Of a stretch of 64,000 bases of DNA, positions 1 to 14,402 are shown one piece after another. Position 1 is the first letter of the stretch, and each line of letters begins with the position of its first letter. The stretch is taken from NCBI GenBank assembly GCA_029961685.1, contig JARWKL010000015.1, positions 15,746,801 to 15,810,800 of the forward strand, in the 5' to 3' direction. The notes beneath the pieces were generated by a model. That model ran no database searches. It saw only the letters and a list, made by a program, of their open reading frames with translations, and had not been told where the DNA came from. The DNA comes from Aristolochia californica (taxonomy: Eukaryota > Streptophyta > Magnoliopsida > Piperales > Aristolochiaceae). The translations under genes and the position numbers were made by a program.

Positions 1-3000
1 AAATGCACAATTCTGAGAGAGATAATTCCAAAAAGTATCTCTGATTTTGAAGGATAGGCAAAAAGTGGGTTGTTTGGCTCTGGTAAATATCCAACCACCC
101 GTTTACATGAGAATTTAATTTTTTCTACTCCTTTAAATTTTTGGATTATTAGGTCATTTGCATCTTCATCATGTTTCTGGCATGCAGATCCACCGCATTT
201 AAAACATGTTAGGATCAATTTGAAAACTCTTTTTTATAAAATTGCACCAAGCTAATAGGGGTTGTACTAGTGGAATTTCCTAAACATGGATAACAAAACT
301 TTGGTGTTCATTTTTAGTGCGTCAAATAATTTTCTTCACTTACATATATTATAGTTTTCAATTTTTTTTTGCGTACATGAACTCTAAAATTTTAATTTTG
401 ATTACGAGAAAAGTTTAAATTTGAAAAAAAATTGAACATCCAAAATGGAAATACAGAAATGCTGAGCGAGATAATTCCAAGAAGTATCTTTGATTTTGAA
501 GGATAGGCAAAAAGTGGGTTGTTTGGCTCTGGTAAATATCCAACCACACGTTAACTTGAGAATTAAATTTTTTCTACTCCTTGAAATTTTTTGATAATTA
601 AGTCATTTGCATCTTCCACATGTTTCTGGCATGCATATCCACCGCATTTAAAACAAGTTATGATCAATTAGAAATATTTTTCTTATAAAATTCCACCAAG
701 CTATTAGGGGTTATACTAGAGGAATTTCCCAAACATGGATAAAAAAACTTTGGAGTTCATTTTTAGTGCGTCAAATAATTTTCTTCACTTACATTTATTA
801 TAGTTTTCAATTTTTTTTGGATACATGAACTCTAAAATTTTCATTTTGTTTACAAGAAAAGTTTGGATTTGAAAAAAAATTGAACATCCAAAATGGAAAT
901 GCACAAATGCTGAGAGAGGTAATTCCAAAAAAGTATCTCTGATTTTGAAGGATAGGCGAAAAATGGGTTGTTTGGCTCTGGTAAATATCCAACCACAAGT
1001 TAACTTAAGAATTTAATTTTTTATACTCCTTGAAATTTTTGGATCATTAGGTCATTTGCATCTTCAACATGTTTCTGGCATGCTTACCCACCACATTAAA
1101 ACATGTTTGGATCAATTAGAAATCTCTTTCTTATAAAATTCCACCAAGCTATTAGGGGTAGTACTAGTGGAATTTCCCAAACATGTATAAACAAAATTTG
1201 GAGTACATTTATAGTGCGTCAAATAATTTTCATCACTTACATTTATTATAGTTTTAAATTTTTTTTGCATACATGAATTCTAAAATTTTCATGTTTTTTA
1301 CGAGGAAAGTTTGGATTTGAAAAAAAATTGAAAATCCAAAATGGAAATGCTCAAATGCAAAGAGAGATAATTCCAAAAACTATCTCTTATTTTGAAGGAT
1401 AGGCAAAATGTGGGTTGTTTGGCTCTACGAAATATCCAACCACAGGTTAACTTGAGAATTTAATTTTTTCTACTCCTTGAAAATTTTGGATCTTCAGGTC
1501 ATTTGCATCTTCAACATGTTTCTGGCAAGCATATGCACCGCATTTAAAACATGTTAGGATCAATTAGAAATCTTTCTTATAAAATTCCACCTAGCCATTA
1601 GGGGTTGTACTAGTGGAATTTACCAAACATGGATAAAAAAACTTTGGAGTTCATTTTTAGTGCGTGAAATAATTTTCTTCTCTTACAATTATTATAGTTT
1701 TCAAATTTTGTTTGCATACATGAACTCTAAAATTTTCATTTTGTTTACGAGAAAAGTTTTGATTTGACAAAAAATTGAATATCCAAAATGGTATCGCTCA
1801 AATGCTGAGAGAGATAATTCCAAAAAGTGTCTATGATTTTGATGGTTAGGCAAAAAGTGGGTTGTTTGGCTCTGGTAAATAACCAATCACACGTTAACTT
1901 GAGAATTAAATTTTTTCTACTCCTTCAAATTTTTGGATCATTAGGTCATTCGCATCGTCAACATGTTTCTGGCATGCATATCCACCGCATTTAAAACATG
2001 TAAGGATCAATTAGAAATCTCTTTCTTATAATATTCCACCAAACTATTAGGGAGTGTACTAGTGGAATTTCCTAAACATGGATAACAAAACTTTGGAGTT
2101 CATTTTTAGTGCGTCAAGTAATTTTCTTCACTTACATTTATTATAGCTTTCAAATTTTTTTGTATACATGAACTCTAAAAGTTTCTTTTTTTTACGAGAA
2201 AAATTTGGATTGGAAAAAATATTGAACATCCAAAATGGAAATGCACAAATGCTGAGAGAGATAATTCCAAAAAGTAACTCTGATTTTGAAGGATAGCCAA
2301 AAAGTGGGTTGTTTGGCTCTAGTAAATATCCAACCACACGTTAACTTGAGAATTTAATTTTTTCTACCCCTTGAAATTTTTGGATCATTAGGTTATTTGC
2401 ATCTTCAACATGTTTCTGGCATGCATACCCACCACATTTAAAACATGTTAAGATCAATTAGAAATCTCTTTGTTATAAAATTCCACCAAGCTATTAGGGG
2501 TTGTACTAGTGGAATTTCCCAAACATGGATAACCAAACTTTGGAGTACATTTTTAGTGCGTCAAATAATTTTCACCACCTACATTTATTATAGTTTTCAA
2601 AATTTTTTGCATACATGAATTCTAAAATTTTCATTTTGTTTATGAGAAAAGTTTGGATTTGAAAAAAAGTTGAACATCCAAAATGGAAATGCACAAATGC
2701 TGAGAGAGATAATTCAAAAAATTATATCAGATTTTGAAGGATAGGCAAAAAGTTGGTTGTTTGGCTCAGGTAAATATCCAACCACAGGTTAACTCGAGAA
2801 TTTAATTTTTTCTACTCCTTGAAATTTTGGGGTCATTAGGTCATTTGCATCTTCAACATGTTTCTGGCATGCATATCCAACCCATTTAAAACATGTTAGA
2901 ATCAATTTGAAATCTCTTTCTTATGAAAGTCCACCAAGCTATTAGGGGTTGTACTAGTGGAATTTCCCAAACATGGATAACAAAACTTTGGAGTTCATTT

Positions 3001-3540
3001 TTAGTGAGTCAAATAATTTTCTTCACTTACTTTTATTATTGTTTTCATTTTTTTTTTCGTACATGAACTCTAAAATTTTCATTTTCTTTAAGAGAAAAGT
3101 TTAAATTTGAAAAAAAATTGAACATCCAAAATGGAAATGCTCAAATGCTGAGAGAGATAATTCCAAAAAGTATCTCTGATTTTGAAGGATAGGCAAAAAT
3201 TGGGTTGTTTGTCTCTGGTAAATATCCAACCACACGTTAACTTGAGAATTTAATTTTTTCTACTCCTTCAAATTTTTGGATCATTAGGTCATTTGCATTT
3301 TTAACATGTTTCTTTCATGCATACCCATAGCATTTAAAACATGTTGGGATCAATTAGAAAAATCTTTCTTATAAAATCCCACCAAGATATTACGGGTTGT
3401 ACTAGTGGAATTACCCAAATATGGATAACAAAACCTTGGAGTTTATTTTTTGTGCATGAAATAATTTTCTTCACTTACATTTATTATAGGTTTCAAATTT
3501 TTTTTCATATATGAAGTATAAAATTTTCATTTTGTTGTGA
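1..3540 (+). repeat. Satellite array A, subtype A1 (period 447-449 bp)
   Basis: Head-to-tail monomers of an AT-rich satellite. I used the motif gtgggttgtttggctc as a ruler: it falls at 66, 514, 963, 1410, 1857, 2304, 2752 and 3200, a spacing of 447-449 bp. Each unit also carries ttgtactagtggaatttccc, ggcatgcatacccacc and aacatgttaggatcaatt in the same order. A1 is recognised by the short form tcattttgtttacgagaaaa followed directly by gtttggatttg, with no gtgggac insert, and usually by gtcaaataa where later units have gtgaaataa. The window begins inside a unit. No gene is seen; short open frames are monomer sequence. The repeat call is certain; the subtype limit near 3540, where the first gtgatc insert appears, is approximate. 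Confidence 0.97.
862..892. repeat. Conserved 7-bp inverted repeat around the monomer A-tract (example unit)
   Basis: TTTGGAT at 862-868 and ATCCAAA at 886-892 are exact inverted copies separated by 17 bases holding an A-tract (gaaaaaaaattgaac). The arrangement recurs in most units of both A and B arrays. It could form a small hairpin, but it may simply be part of the ancestral monomer; no function can be read from it. Confidence 0.5.
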
Positions 3541-4592
3541 TCATTTTGTTTATGAGAAAAGTGGGACAAGTTTGGTTTTGAAAAAATATTTAACATCCAA
3601 AATGGAAATGCTCAAATGCTGAGAGATATAATTCCAAAAAGTATCTCTGATTTTGAAGGATAGGCAAAAAGTGGGTAGTTTGGCTCTAGTAAATATCCAA
3701 CCACACGTTAACTTTAGAATTTAATTTTTTCTACTCCTTGAAATTTTTGGATCATATAGGTCATTTGCATCTTCAACATGCTTCTGGCATGCATTTCCAC
3801 CGCATTTAAAACAAGCTAGGATCAATTACAAATCTCTTTCCTATAAAATTCCACCAAACTATTAGTGGTTGTACTAGTCGAATATCTCAAATATTGATAA
3901 CGAAACTTTTGGGTTCATTTTTAGTGAGTCAAATAATTTTCTTCACTTACATTTATTATAGTTTTCAAAATTGTTTTGCGTACATGAACTCTTAAATTTT
4001 CATTTTGTTTATGAGAATAGTTTAAATTTGAAAAAAAAATTGAACCTCCAAAATGAAAATGCACAAATGTTGAGAAAGATAATTCCAAAAAGTATATTTG
4101 ATTTTGAAGGATGGGCAAAAAGTGGGTTGTTTGGCTCTGGTAAATATCCAACCACATGTTAACTTGATAATTTAATTTTTTCTACTCCTTGAAATTTTTG
4201 GATCATTAGGTCATTTGCATTTTCAACATGTTTCTGGCATGCGTACCCAAAACATTTAAAACATGTTGGGATCAATTAGAAATCACTTTCTTATAAAATT
4301 CCACCAAGCTATTAGGGGTTGTACTAGTGGAATTTCCTAAATATGGATAACAAAACTTTGGAGTTTGTTTTTTGTGAGTGAAATAATTTTCTTCACTTAC
4401 ATTTATTATAGTTTTCAATTTTTTTTGCATACTTTAAGTCTAAAAGTTTCATTTTGTTGTGATCGTTTTGTTTACGAGAAAAGTGGGACAAGTTTGGTTT
4501 GGAAAAAAAATTTAACATCCAAAATGGAAATGCTCAAATGCTGAGAGTGATAATTCCAAAAAGTATCTCTGATTTTGAAGGATAGGCAAAAA

Positions 4593-7500
4593 GTGGGTAG
4601 TTTGGCTCTAGTAAATATCCAACCACACATTAACTTTAGAATTTAATTTTTTCTACTCCTTGAAATTTTGGGATCATTAGGTCATTTGCATCTTCATCAT
4701 GTTTCTGGCATGCATACCCACCACATTTAAAACATGTTGGGATCAATTAGAAATCTCTTTCTTATAAAATTCCACCTAGCCATTAGGGGTTGTACTAGTG
4801 GAATTTCCCAAACATGGATAACAAAACTTTTGAGTTTATTTTTTGTGCGTGAAATAATTTTCTTCACTTACATTTATTATAGTTGTTAAATTTTATTGCA
4901 TACATGAAGTCTAAAATTTTCGATTTGTTGTGATTGTTTTGTTTACGAGAAAAGTGGGACAAGTTTGGTTTTGGAAAAAAATTTAACATCCAAAATGGAA
5001 ATGCTCAAATGCTGAGAGAAATAATTCCAAAAATTATCTCTGATTTTGAAGGATAGGCAAAAAGTTGGTAGATTGGCTCTATCCAACCACACGTAAACTT
5101 TAGAATTTAATTTTTTCTACTCCTTGAAATTTTTGGATCATTAGGTCATTCACATCTTCAACATGTTTCTGGAATGCATACCCACCACATTTAAAACATG
5201 TTAGGATCAATTAGAAATCCCTTTCTTATAAACTTCCACCAAGCTAATCGGGATTGTACTAGTGGAATTTCCCAAACATGGATAACAAAACTTTGGAGTT
5301 CGTTTTTAGTGTGTGAAACAATTTTCTTCACGTACATTTATTATAGTTTTCAAATTTTTTTAATACATGAACTCTAAAATTTTCATTTTTTTGTGATCAT
5401 TTTGTTTACGAGAAATGTGGGACAAGTTTGGATTTGAAAAAAAATTTAACATCCAAAATGGAAATGCATAAGTGCTGAGAGAGATAATTACTAAAAGTTT
5501 CTCTGATTTTGAAGGATAGGCAAAAAGTGGGTTGTTTGGCTCTGGTAAATATCCAAACTCACGTAAACTTGGGAATTTAATTTTTCTACTCCTTGAAATT
5601 TTTGGATCATTAGGTCATTTTTCATTTTCAACATGTTTCTGGCACACCCACCACATTTAAAACATGTTGGGATCAATTAGAAATCTCTTTCTTATAAAAT
5701 TCCACCAAGCTATTAGCGGTTGTACTAGTGGAATTTCCCAAATATGGATAACAAAACTTTGGAGTTTATATTTTGTGCGTGAAATAATTTTCTTCACTTA
5801 CATTTATTATAGTTTTCAAATTTTTTTGCATACTTGAAGTCTAAAATTTTTATTTCGTTGTGATCGTTTTGTTTACGAGAAAAGCGGGACAAGTTTGGTT
5901 TTGAAAAAAAATTTAACATCCAAAATGGAAATGCTCAAATGCTGAGAGAGATAATTCCAAAAAGTATCTCTAATTTTGAAGGATAGGCAAAAAGTGGGTA
6001 GTTTGGCTCTAGTAAATATCTAACCACACATTAACTTTAGAATTTAATTTTTTCTAGTCTTTGAAAATTTTGGATCATTAGGTCATTTGCATCTTCATGA
6101 TGTTTCTGGCTTGCATACCCACCACATTTAAAACATGTTGGGATCAATTAGAAATCTCTTTCTTATAAAATTCCACCAAGCCATTAGTGGTTGTACTAGT
6201 GGAATTTCCCAATCGTGGATAACAAAACTTTGGAGTTTATTTTTTGTGCGTGAAATAATTTTCTTCACTTATATTTATTATAGTTGTTAAATTTTTTTGC
6301 ATACATGAAGTCTAAAATTTTCATTTTGTTGTGATCGTTTTGTTTACAAGAAAAGTGGGAAAAGTTTGGTTTTGGAAAAAAATAATACGTCCAAAATGGA
6401 AATGCTCAAATGCTGAGAGAGATAATTCCAAATATTATCTCTGATTTTGAAGGATAGGCAAAAAGTTGGTAGTTTGGCTCTAGTAAATATCCAACCACAC
6501 GTAAACTTTAGAATTTAATTTTTTCTACTCTTTGAAATTTTTGGATCATTAGGTCATTCGTATCTTCAACATGTTTTTGGAATGCATACCCACCACATTT
6601 AAAACATGTTAGGATCAATTAGAAATCCCTTTCTGATAAACTTCCACCAAGCTAATCGGCATTGTACTAGTGGAATTTCCGAAACATGGATAACAAAACT
6701 TTGGAGTTCATTTTTACCGTGTGAAAAAATTTTCTTCACTTACATTTATTATAGTTTTCAAATTTTTTTGCATACATGAACTCTAAAATTTTCATATTGT
6801 TGTGATCGTTTTGTTTACGAGAAATGTGGGACAAGTTTGGATTTGAAAAAAAAATTAACATCCAAAATGGATATGCACAAGTGCAGAGAGAGATAATTAC
6901 TAAAAGTTTCTCAGATTTTGAAGAATAGGCAAAAAGTTGGTTGTTTGGCTTTGTTAAATATCCAACCACACGTTAACTTGAGAATTTAATTTTTTCTATT
7001 CCTTGTAATTTTTGGATCTTTAGGTCATTTGCATCTTCAACATGTTTCTAGCATGCATACCCACCACATTTAAAACATGTTAGGATCAATTAGAAATCTC
7101 TTTCATATAAAATTCCATCAAGCTATTAGGGGTTGTACTAGTTGAATTTCCAAACAAGGATAACCAAACTTTGGAGTACATTTTTAGTGCGTCAAATAAT
7201 TTTCATCAGTTACATTTATTATGGTTTTCAAATTTTTTTGCATACATGAACTCTAAAATTTTCATTTTGTTTTCGAGAAAAGTTGAAATTTGAAAAAAAG
7301 TTTTAACCTCCAAAATGGAAATGCACAAATGCTGAGAGAGATAATTCCAAAAAGTATCGCTGATTTTGAAGGATAGGCAAAAAGTGGGTTGTTTGGCTCT
7401 GGTAAATATCCAACCACATGTTAACTTGAGAATTTAATTTTTTCTACTCCTTGAAATTTTTGGATCATTAGGTCATTTGCATTTTCAACATGTTTCTGGG

Positions 7501-8794
7501 ATGCATACCCACCATATTTAAAACTTGTTGGTATCAATTAGAAATCTCTTTCTTATAAAATTCCACCAAGCTATTAGGGGTTGTACTAGTGGAGTTTCCC
7601 AAACATGGATAACAAAACTTTGGAGTTTATTTTTTGTGCATGAAATAATTTTCTTCAGTTACATTTATTATAGTTTTCAAATTTTTTTGCATACTTGAAG
7701 TCTAAAATTTTCATTTTGTTGTGATCGTTTTGTTTACGAGAAAAGTGGGACAAGTTTGGTTTTGAAAAAAAAATAACATCCAAAATGGAAATGCTCAAAT
7801 GCTGAGAGAGATAATTCCAAAAAGTATCTATGATTTTGAACGATAGGCAGAAAGTAGGTAGTTTGGCTCTAGTAAATATCCAACCACACGTTAACTTTAG
7901 AATTTAATTTTTTCTACTCCTTGAAATTTTTGGATCATTAGGTCATTTCATCTTCAACATGTTTCTGGCATGCCTACCCACCACATTTAAAACATGTTAG
8001 GATCAATTAGAAATCTCTTTCTTATAAACTTCCACCAAGCTAATCGGGATTGTACTAGTGGAATTTCCCAAACATAGATAACAAAACTTTGGAGTTCATT
8101 TTTAGTGTTTGAAACAATTTTCTTCTCTTACATTTATTATAGTTTTCAATTTTTTTTGCATACAAGAAGTGTAAAATTTTCATTTTGTTGTGTTCGTTTT
8201 GTTTACGAGAAAAGTGGGATAAGTTTTGTTTTGAAAAAAAATTTAACATCCAAAATGGCAATGCTCATATGTTGAGAGAGATAATTCCAAAAAGTATCTC
8301 TGATTTTGAATGATAGGCAAAAAGTGGGTAGTTTGGCACTAGTAAATATCCAACCACATGTTAACTTTAGAATTTAATTTTTTCTACTCCTTGAAATTTT
8401 TGGATCATCAGGTCATTTGCATCTTCTACATGTTTCTTGCATGCATACCCACCACATTTATAACATGTTAGGATCAATTAGAAATCTCTTTCTTATAAAC
8501 TTCCACGAAGCTAATCGGGATTGTACTAGTGGAATTTCCAAAACATGGATAACAAAACTTTGGAGTTCATATTTAGTGTGTGAAACAATTTTCTTTTCTT
8601 ACATTTATGATAGTTTCCAAATTTTTTTACATACATGAACAACAAAATTTTCATTTTGTTGTGGTCGTTTTGTTTACGAGAAAAGTGGGACAATTTTGGA
8701 TTTAAAAAAAAATTAACATCCAATATGTAAATGCACAAGCGCAGAGAGAGATAATTCCAAAAAGTATCGCTGATTTTGAAGGATAGGCAAAAAG
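4593..8794 (+). repeat. Trimeric higher-order repeat within array A (about 1.4 kb)
   Basis: Units sharing the rare variant aacttccacc followed by aagctaatcgg (instead of aattccaccaagctattagg) lie at 5231, 6639, 8027 and 8498. The first three are 1408 and 1388 bp apart, that is three monomers, and the last is one monomer later. Units with gtagtttggctctagt, rather than gttgtttggctctgg, also recur in this stretch. This is what amplification of a three-unit block would leave, followed by a local single-unit duplication. Limits are set at ruler positions and are approximate. Confidence 0.7.
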
Positions 8795-11583
8795 TGGGTT
8801 GTTTGGCTCTGGTAAATATCCAACCACACGTTAACTTGAGAATTTAATTTTTTCCACTCCTTGAAATTTATGGATCATTAGGTCATTGGCATCTTCAACA
8901 TGTTTCTAGAATGCATACTCACCACATTTAAAACATGTTAGGATCAATTAGAAATCTCTTTCTTATAAAATTCAGCCAAGCTATTAAGGGTTGTACTAGT
9001 GGAAATTCCCAAACATGGATAACCAAACTTTTGAGTACATTTTTTGTGTGTCAAATAATTTTCAACACTTACATTTATTATAGTTTTCAAATTTTTTTGT
9101 ATACATCAATTCTAAAATTTAATTTTGTTTAGAGAAAAGTTTGGATTTGAAAAAAAATTGAACATCCAAAATGGAAATGCACAAATGCTGAGAGAGATAA
9201 TTCCAAAAAGTATCTCTGATTTTGAAGGACAGGCAAAAACTTGGTTGTTTGGCTCTGGTAAATATCAACCAAAGGTTAACTAGAGAATTTAATTTTTTCT
9301 ACTCGAAATTTTTGGATCATTAGGTCATTTGCATCTTCAACATGTTTCTGGCATGCATATCCACTGCATTTAAAACATGTTAGGATCAATTAGAAAACTC
9401 TTTCTTATAAAATTCCACAGAACTATTAGGGATTGTACTAGTGGAATTTCCCAAACATGGATAACAAAACTTTGGAGTTTATTTTTTGTGCATGAAATAA
9501 TTTTCTTCACTTACATCAATTATAGATATCAAATTTTTTGCATACATGAAGTCTAAAATTTTCATTTTGTTGTGATCGTTTTGTTTACGAGAAAAGTGGG
9601 ACAAGTTTGGATTTGAAAAAAAATTGAACATCCAAAATGGAAATGCACAAGTTCAGAGAGAGATAATTACGAAAAGTTTCTCTGATTTTGAAGGATAGGC
9701 AAAAAGTGGGTTGTTTGCCTCTGGTAAATATCCAACCACACGTTAACTTGAGAATTTAATTTTTACTAGTCCTTGAAATTTTTGGATCCCTAGGTCATTT
9801 GTATCTTTAACATGTTTCTGGCATGCATACCCACCACATTTTAAACATGTTAGGATCAATTAGAAATCTTTTTCTTATAAAATTCCACCAAACTCTTAGG
9901 GGTTGTATTAGTGGAATTTCCCAAACAAGGATAACAAAACCATGGAGTTCATTTTTAGTGCGTGAAATAATTTTCTTCACTTAGATTTATAATAGTTTTC
10001 AAAAGTTTTTGCATACATGAACTCTAAAATTTTCATTTTGTTGTGATCATTTTTGTTTACGAGAAAAATGGGAAAAGTTTGGATTTGAAAAAAAATTTAA
10101 CATAAAAAATGGAAATGCATAAGTGCTGAGAGAGATAATTCAAAAAAGTACCTCTGATTTTGAAGGATAGGCAAAAAGTGGGTTGTTTGGCTCTGGTAAA
10201 AATGACACACACGTTAGCTTGAAAATCTAATTTTTTCTACTCCTTGATAGTTTTGGATCATTAGGACATTTGCATCTTCAACATGTTTCTGGCAAGCAAA
10301 CCCACCCATTTAAAACATGTTAGGATCAATTAGAATATCTTTCTTATAAATTTCCACCAAGCTATTTGGGGTTGTACTAGTGGAATTTCCCAAAAAGGAT
10401 AACAAAACCGTGGAGTTCATTTTTTGTGCGTGAAATAATTTTCTTCACTTACATTTATAATAGTTTTCAATTTTTTTTGCATACATGAACTCTAAAATTT
10501 TCATTTTGTTGTGATCGTTTTGTTTACGAGAAAAGTGGAACAAGTTTGGATTTGAAAAAAAATTTAACATCCAAAATGGAAATGCACAAATACGGAGAGA
10601 TAATTCCAAAAAGTATTTCTGATTTTAAAGGATAGGCAAAAAGTGGGTAGTTTGGCTCTAGTAAATATCCAACCACACGTTAACTTGAGAATTTAATTTT
10701 TTCTACTCCTTGAAATTTTTGGATCATTAGGTCATATCCATCTTCAACATGTTTCTGGCATGCATACCCACCACATTTAAAACATGTTAGGATCAATTAG
10801 AAATCTCTTTCTTATAAAATCCCACCAAGCTATTAGGGGTTGTACTTGTGGAATTTCCCAAACAATGATAACAAAACTTTGAAGTTCATTTTTAGAGCGT
10901 GAAATAATTTTTTTCACGTACATTTATTATAGTATTCTATCTTTTTTGCATACTTGATTTCCAAAATTATCATTTTGTTGACATCGTTTTGTTTACGAGA
11001 AAAGAGGGACACATTGGGATTTGAAAAAAAATTTAACATCCCAAATGGAAACGCACAAATGCTGAGAGAGATAATTCCAAAAAGGTTCTCTGATTTTGAA
11101 GGATAGGAAAAAAGTGGGTTGTTTGGCTCTGGAAATCACCAACCACTCATTAACCTGAGAATTTAATTATTTCTACTCCTAGAAATTTTTGGATCATTAG
11201 GTCATTTCCATCTTGAACATGTTTTTGGCATGCATACACACCACATTTAAACCATGTTAGGATCAATTAAAAATCTCTTTCTTATAAAATTCCACCAAGC
11301 TATTAGGGGTTGTACTAGTGGAATTTCCCAAACATGGATAACAAAACTTTGGAGATCATTTTTAGTGCATGGAATAATTTTCTTCACTCACATATGATAT
11401 AGTTTTCAAATTTTTTTGCATACATGAACTCTAAATTTTTCATTTTGTTGTGATTGTTTTGTTTACGAGAAAAGTGGGACAAATTTGGATTTGAAAAAAA
11501 ATTGAACATCCCAAATGGAAATGCACAAATGCTGAGAGATATAATTCCAAAAAGGTTCTCTGACTTTAAAGGATAGGCAAAAA

Positions 11584-12560
11584 GTGGGTTGTTTGGCCAT
11601 GGTAAATATCCAACCACACGTTAACTTGACAATTTAATTTTTTCAACTCCTTGAAATTTTAGGATCATTAGGTCATTTGCATCTTCAACATATTTCTTCC
11701 ATGCATACCCACCACATTTAAAACATGTTAGGATCATTAAGAAATCTCTTTCTTATAAAATTCCACCAAGCTATTAGGGGTTGTACTAGTGGAATTTCCC
11801 AAACATGGATAACAAAACTTTGAAGTTGATTTTTAGTGCATGAAATAATTTTCTTCACTTACATTTATTATAGTTTTTTATTTTTTTTGCATACATGAAC
11901 TCTAAAATTTCCATTTTTTTTATCGTTTTGTTTACAAGAAAAGTGGGACAAGTTTGGATTTGGAAAAAAATTGAACATCCCAAATGGAAATGCACAAATT
12001 CTAAGAGAGATGATTCCAAAAAGGTTCTCTGACTTTAAAGGTTAAGCAAAAAGTAGGTTGTTTGGCCCTGGTAAATATCCAACCACACGTTAACCTGAGA
12101 ATTTAATTTTTTCTACTCCTTGAAATTTTTGGATCATTAGGTCATTTGCATCTTCAACATATTTCTTCCATGCATACCCACTACATTTAAAACATGTTAG
12201 GATCATTAAGAAATCTCTTTCTTATAAAATTCCACCAAGCTATTAGGGGTTGTACTAGTGGAATTTCCCAAACATGGATAACAAAACTTTGGAGTTGATT
12301 TTTAGTGCATGAAATAATTTTCTTCACTTACATTTATTATAGTTTTTAATTTTTTTGCATACATGAACTCTAAAATTTCCATTTTTTCTATCGTTTTGTT
12401 TACAAGAAAAGTGGGACAAGTTTGGATTTGGAAAAAAATTGAACATCCCAAATGGAAATGCACAAATTCTAAGAGAGATAATTCCAAAAAGGTTCTCTGA
12501 CTTTAAAGGATAAGCAAAAAGTAGGTTGTTTGGCCCTGGTAAATATCCAACCACACGTTA
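11584..12560 (+). repeat. Pair of nearly identical adjacent A units (468 bp apart)
   Basis: Two consecutive units share a whole set of private variants: catatttcttccatgc at about 11688 and 12156, aggatcattaagaaatc, gttgatttttagtgcatg, aaatttccatttttt, tttacaagaaaagtgg, aaattctaagagag, gactttaaagg, gtaggttgtttggccctgg (12053 and 12521) and cgttaacctgag. By eye they differ at only about a dozen positions in 470, far fewer than neighbouring units do. This points to a recent single-monomer tandem duplication or local gene conversion. Confidence 0.85.
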
Positions 12561-14402
12561 ACCTGAGAATTTAATTTTTTCTACTCCTTGAAATTTTAGG
12601 ATCATTAGGTCTTTGCATCTTCAACATGTTTTTGGCATGCATACACACCACATTTAAGACATGTTAGGATCAATTAAAAATCTCTTTCTTATAAAATTCC
12701 ACCAAGGTATTAGGGATTGTACTAGTGGAATTACCCAAACATGGACAACAAGACTTTGGATTTCATTTCTAGTGAGTGGAATAATTTTTTTCACTTAAAT
12801 TTATTATACTTTTCAAATTGTTTTGCGTACATGAACTCTAAAATTTTCATTTTGTTGTGATCATTTAGTTGACGAGAAAAGTGGGACAAGTTTGGATTTG
12901 AAAAAAAATTGAACATCCAAAATGGAAATCAAAATATGCTGAGAGAGATAATTCCAAAAAGTTTCTCTAATTTTGAAGGATAGGCAAAAAGTGGGTTGCT
13001 TAGCTCTGGTAAATATCCAACCACACGTAAACTTGAGAATTTAATTTTTTCTACTCCTTGAAATTTTTAGATCATTAGGTCATTTGCATCTTCAACATAT
13101 TTCTGGCATGCATACCCACCACATTTAAAACATGTTTGGATCAATTAGAAATCTATTTCTTATAAAATTTCCTCCAAGCTATTAGGGGTTGTACTAGTGG
13201 AATTTCCCAAACATGGATAAAAAAATTTGGAGTTCCTTTTTAGTGATTGAAATAATTTTCTTCACTTACATTTATTATAGTTTTCAATTTTTTTGCATAC
13301 ATGAACTCTAAAATTTTCATTTTGTTGTGATCGTTTTGTTTACGAGAAAAGTGGCACAAGTTTGGATTTGAAAAAAAATTGAACATCCCAAATGATCATG
13401 CACAAATGCTGAAAGAGATAATTCCAAAAAGTTTCTCTGACTTTAAATTATAGGCAAAAAGTGGGTTGTTTGGCTCTGGTAAATATCCAACCACACGTTA
13501 ACCTTAGAATTTAATTTTTTCTACTCCTTGAAATTTTAGGATCATTAGGTCATTTGCATCTTCAACATGTTTTTGGCATGCATACTCACCACATTTAAAA
13601 CATGTTAGGATCAATTAAAAACCTCTTTCTTATAAAATTTCACCAAGGTATTTGGGATTGTACTAGTGGAACTACCCAAACATACATAACAAAACTTTGG
13701 ATTTTATTTTAAGTGCGTGGAATAATTTTTTTCACTTAAATTTATTATACTTTTAAATGTTTTTTGCGTACATGAACGCAAAAATTTTCTTTTTGTTGTG
13801 ATCATTTTGTTAACGAGAAAGTGGGACAAGTTTGGATTTGAAAAAAAATTGAACATCCAAAATGGAAATCCAAATATGCTGAGAGAGATAATTCCAAAAA
13901 GTATCTCTAATTTTGAAGGATAGGCAAAAAGTGGGTTGTTTAGCTTTGGTTAATATCCAACCACACGTTAACTTGAGAGTTTAATTTTTTCTACTCCTTG
14001 AAATTTTTAGATCATTAGGTCATTTGCATCTTCAACATATTTCTGGCATGCATACCCACCACATTTAAAACATGTTAAGAACAATTATAAATCTCTTTCT
14101 TATAAAATTCCACCAAGCTATTAGGGGTTGTATTAGTGGAATTTCCCAAACATGGATAACAAAACATTGGAGTTCATTTTTAGTGGGTGAAATAATTTTC
14201 TTGACTTACATTTATTATAGTTTTCAAATTTTTTTCTATACAAGAAGTCTAAAATTTTCATTTTGTTGTGATCGTTTTGTTTACGAGAAAAGTGGCACAA
14301 GTTTGGATTTGAAAAAAAATTGAACATCCAAAATGGAAATGCACAAAAGCTGAGAGAGATAATTCCAAAAAGTATCTCTAATTTTGAAGGATAGGTAAAA
14401 AG
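12521..14402 (+). repeat. Dimeric higher-order repeat within array A (940 bp)
   Basis: Variants absent from the intervening unit recur 940 bp apart: ttattatacttttcaaat or its near match at about 12802 and 13740, aatttttttcacttaaat, tttgcgtacatgaac, gaaatcaaaatatgctg and gaaatccaaatatgctg, and the unusual tagctctggt or tagctttggt at 13001 and 13941. Two monomers therefore behave as one repeat unit over two cycles. Confidence 0.72.
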
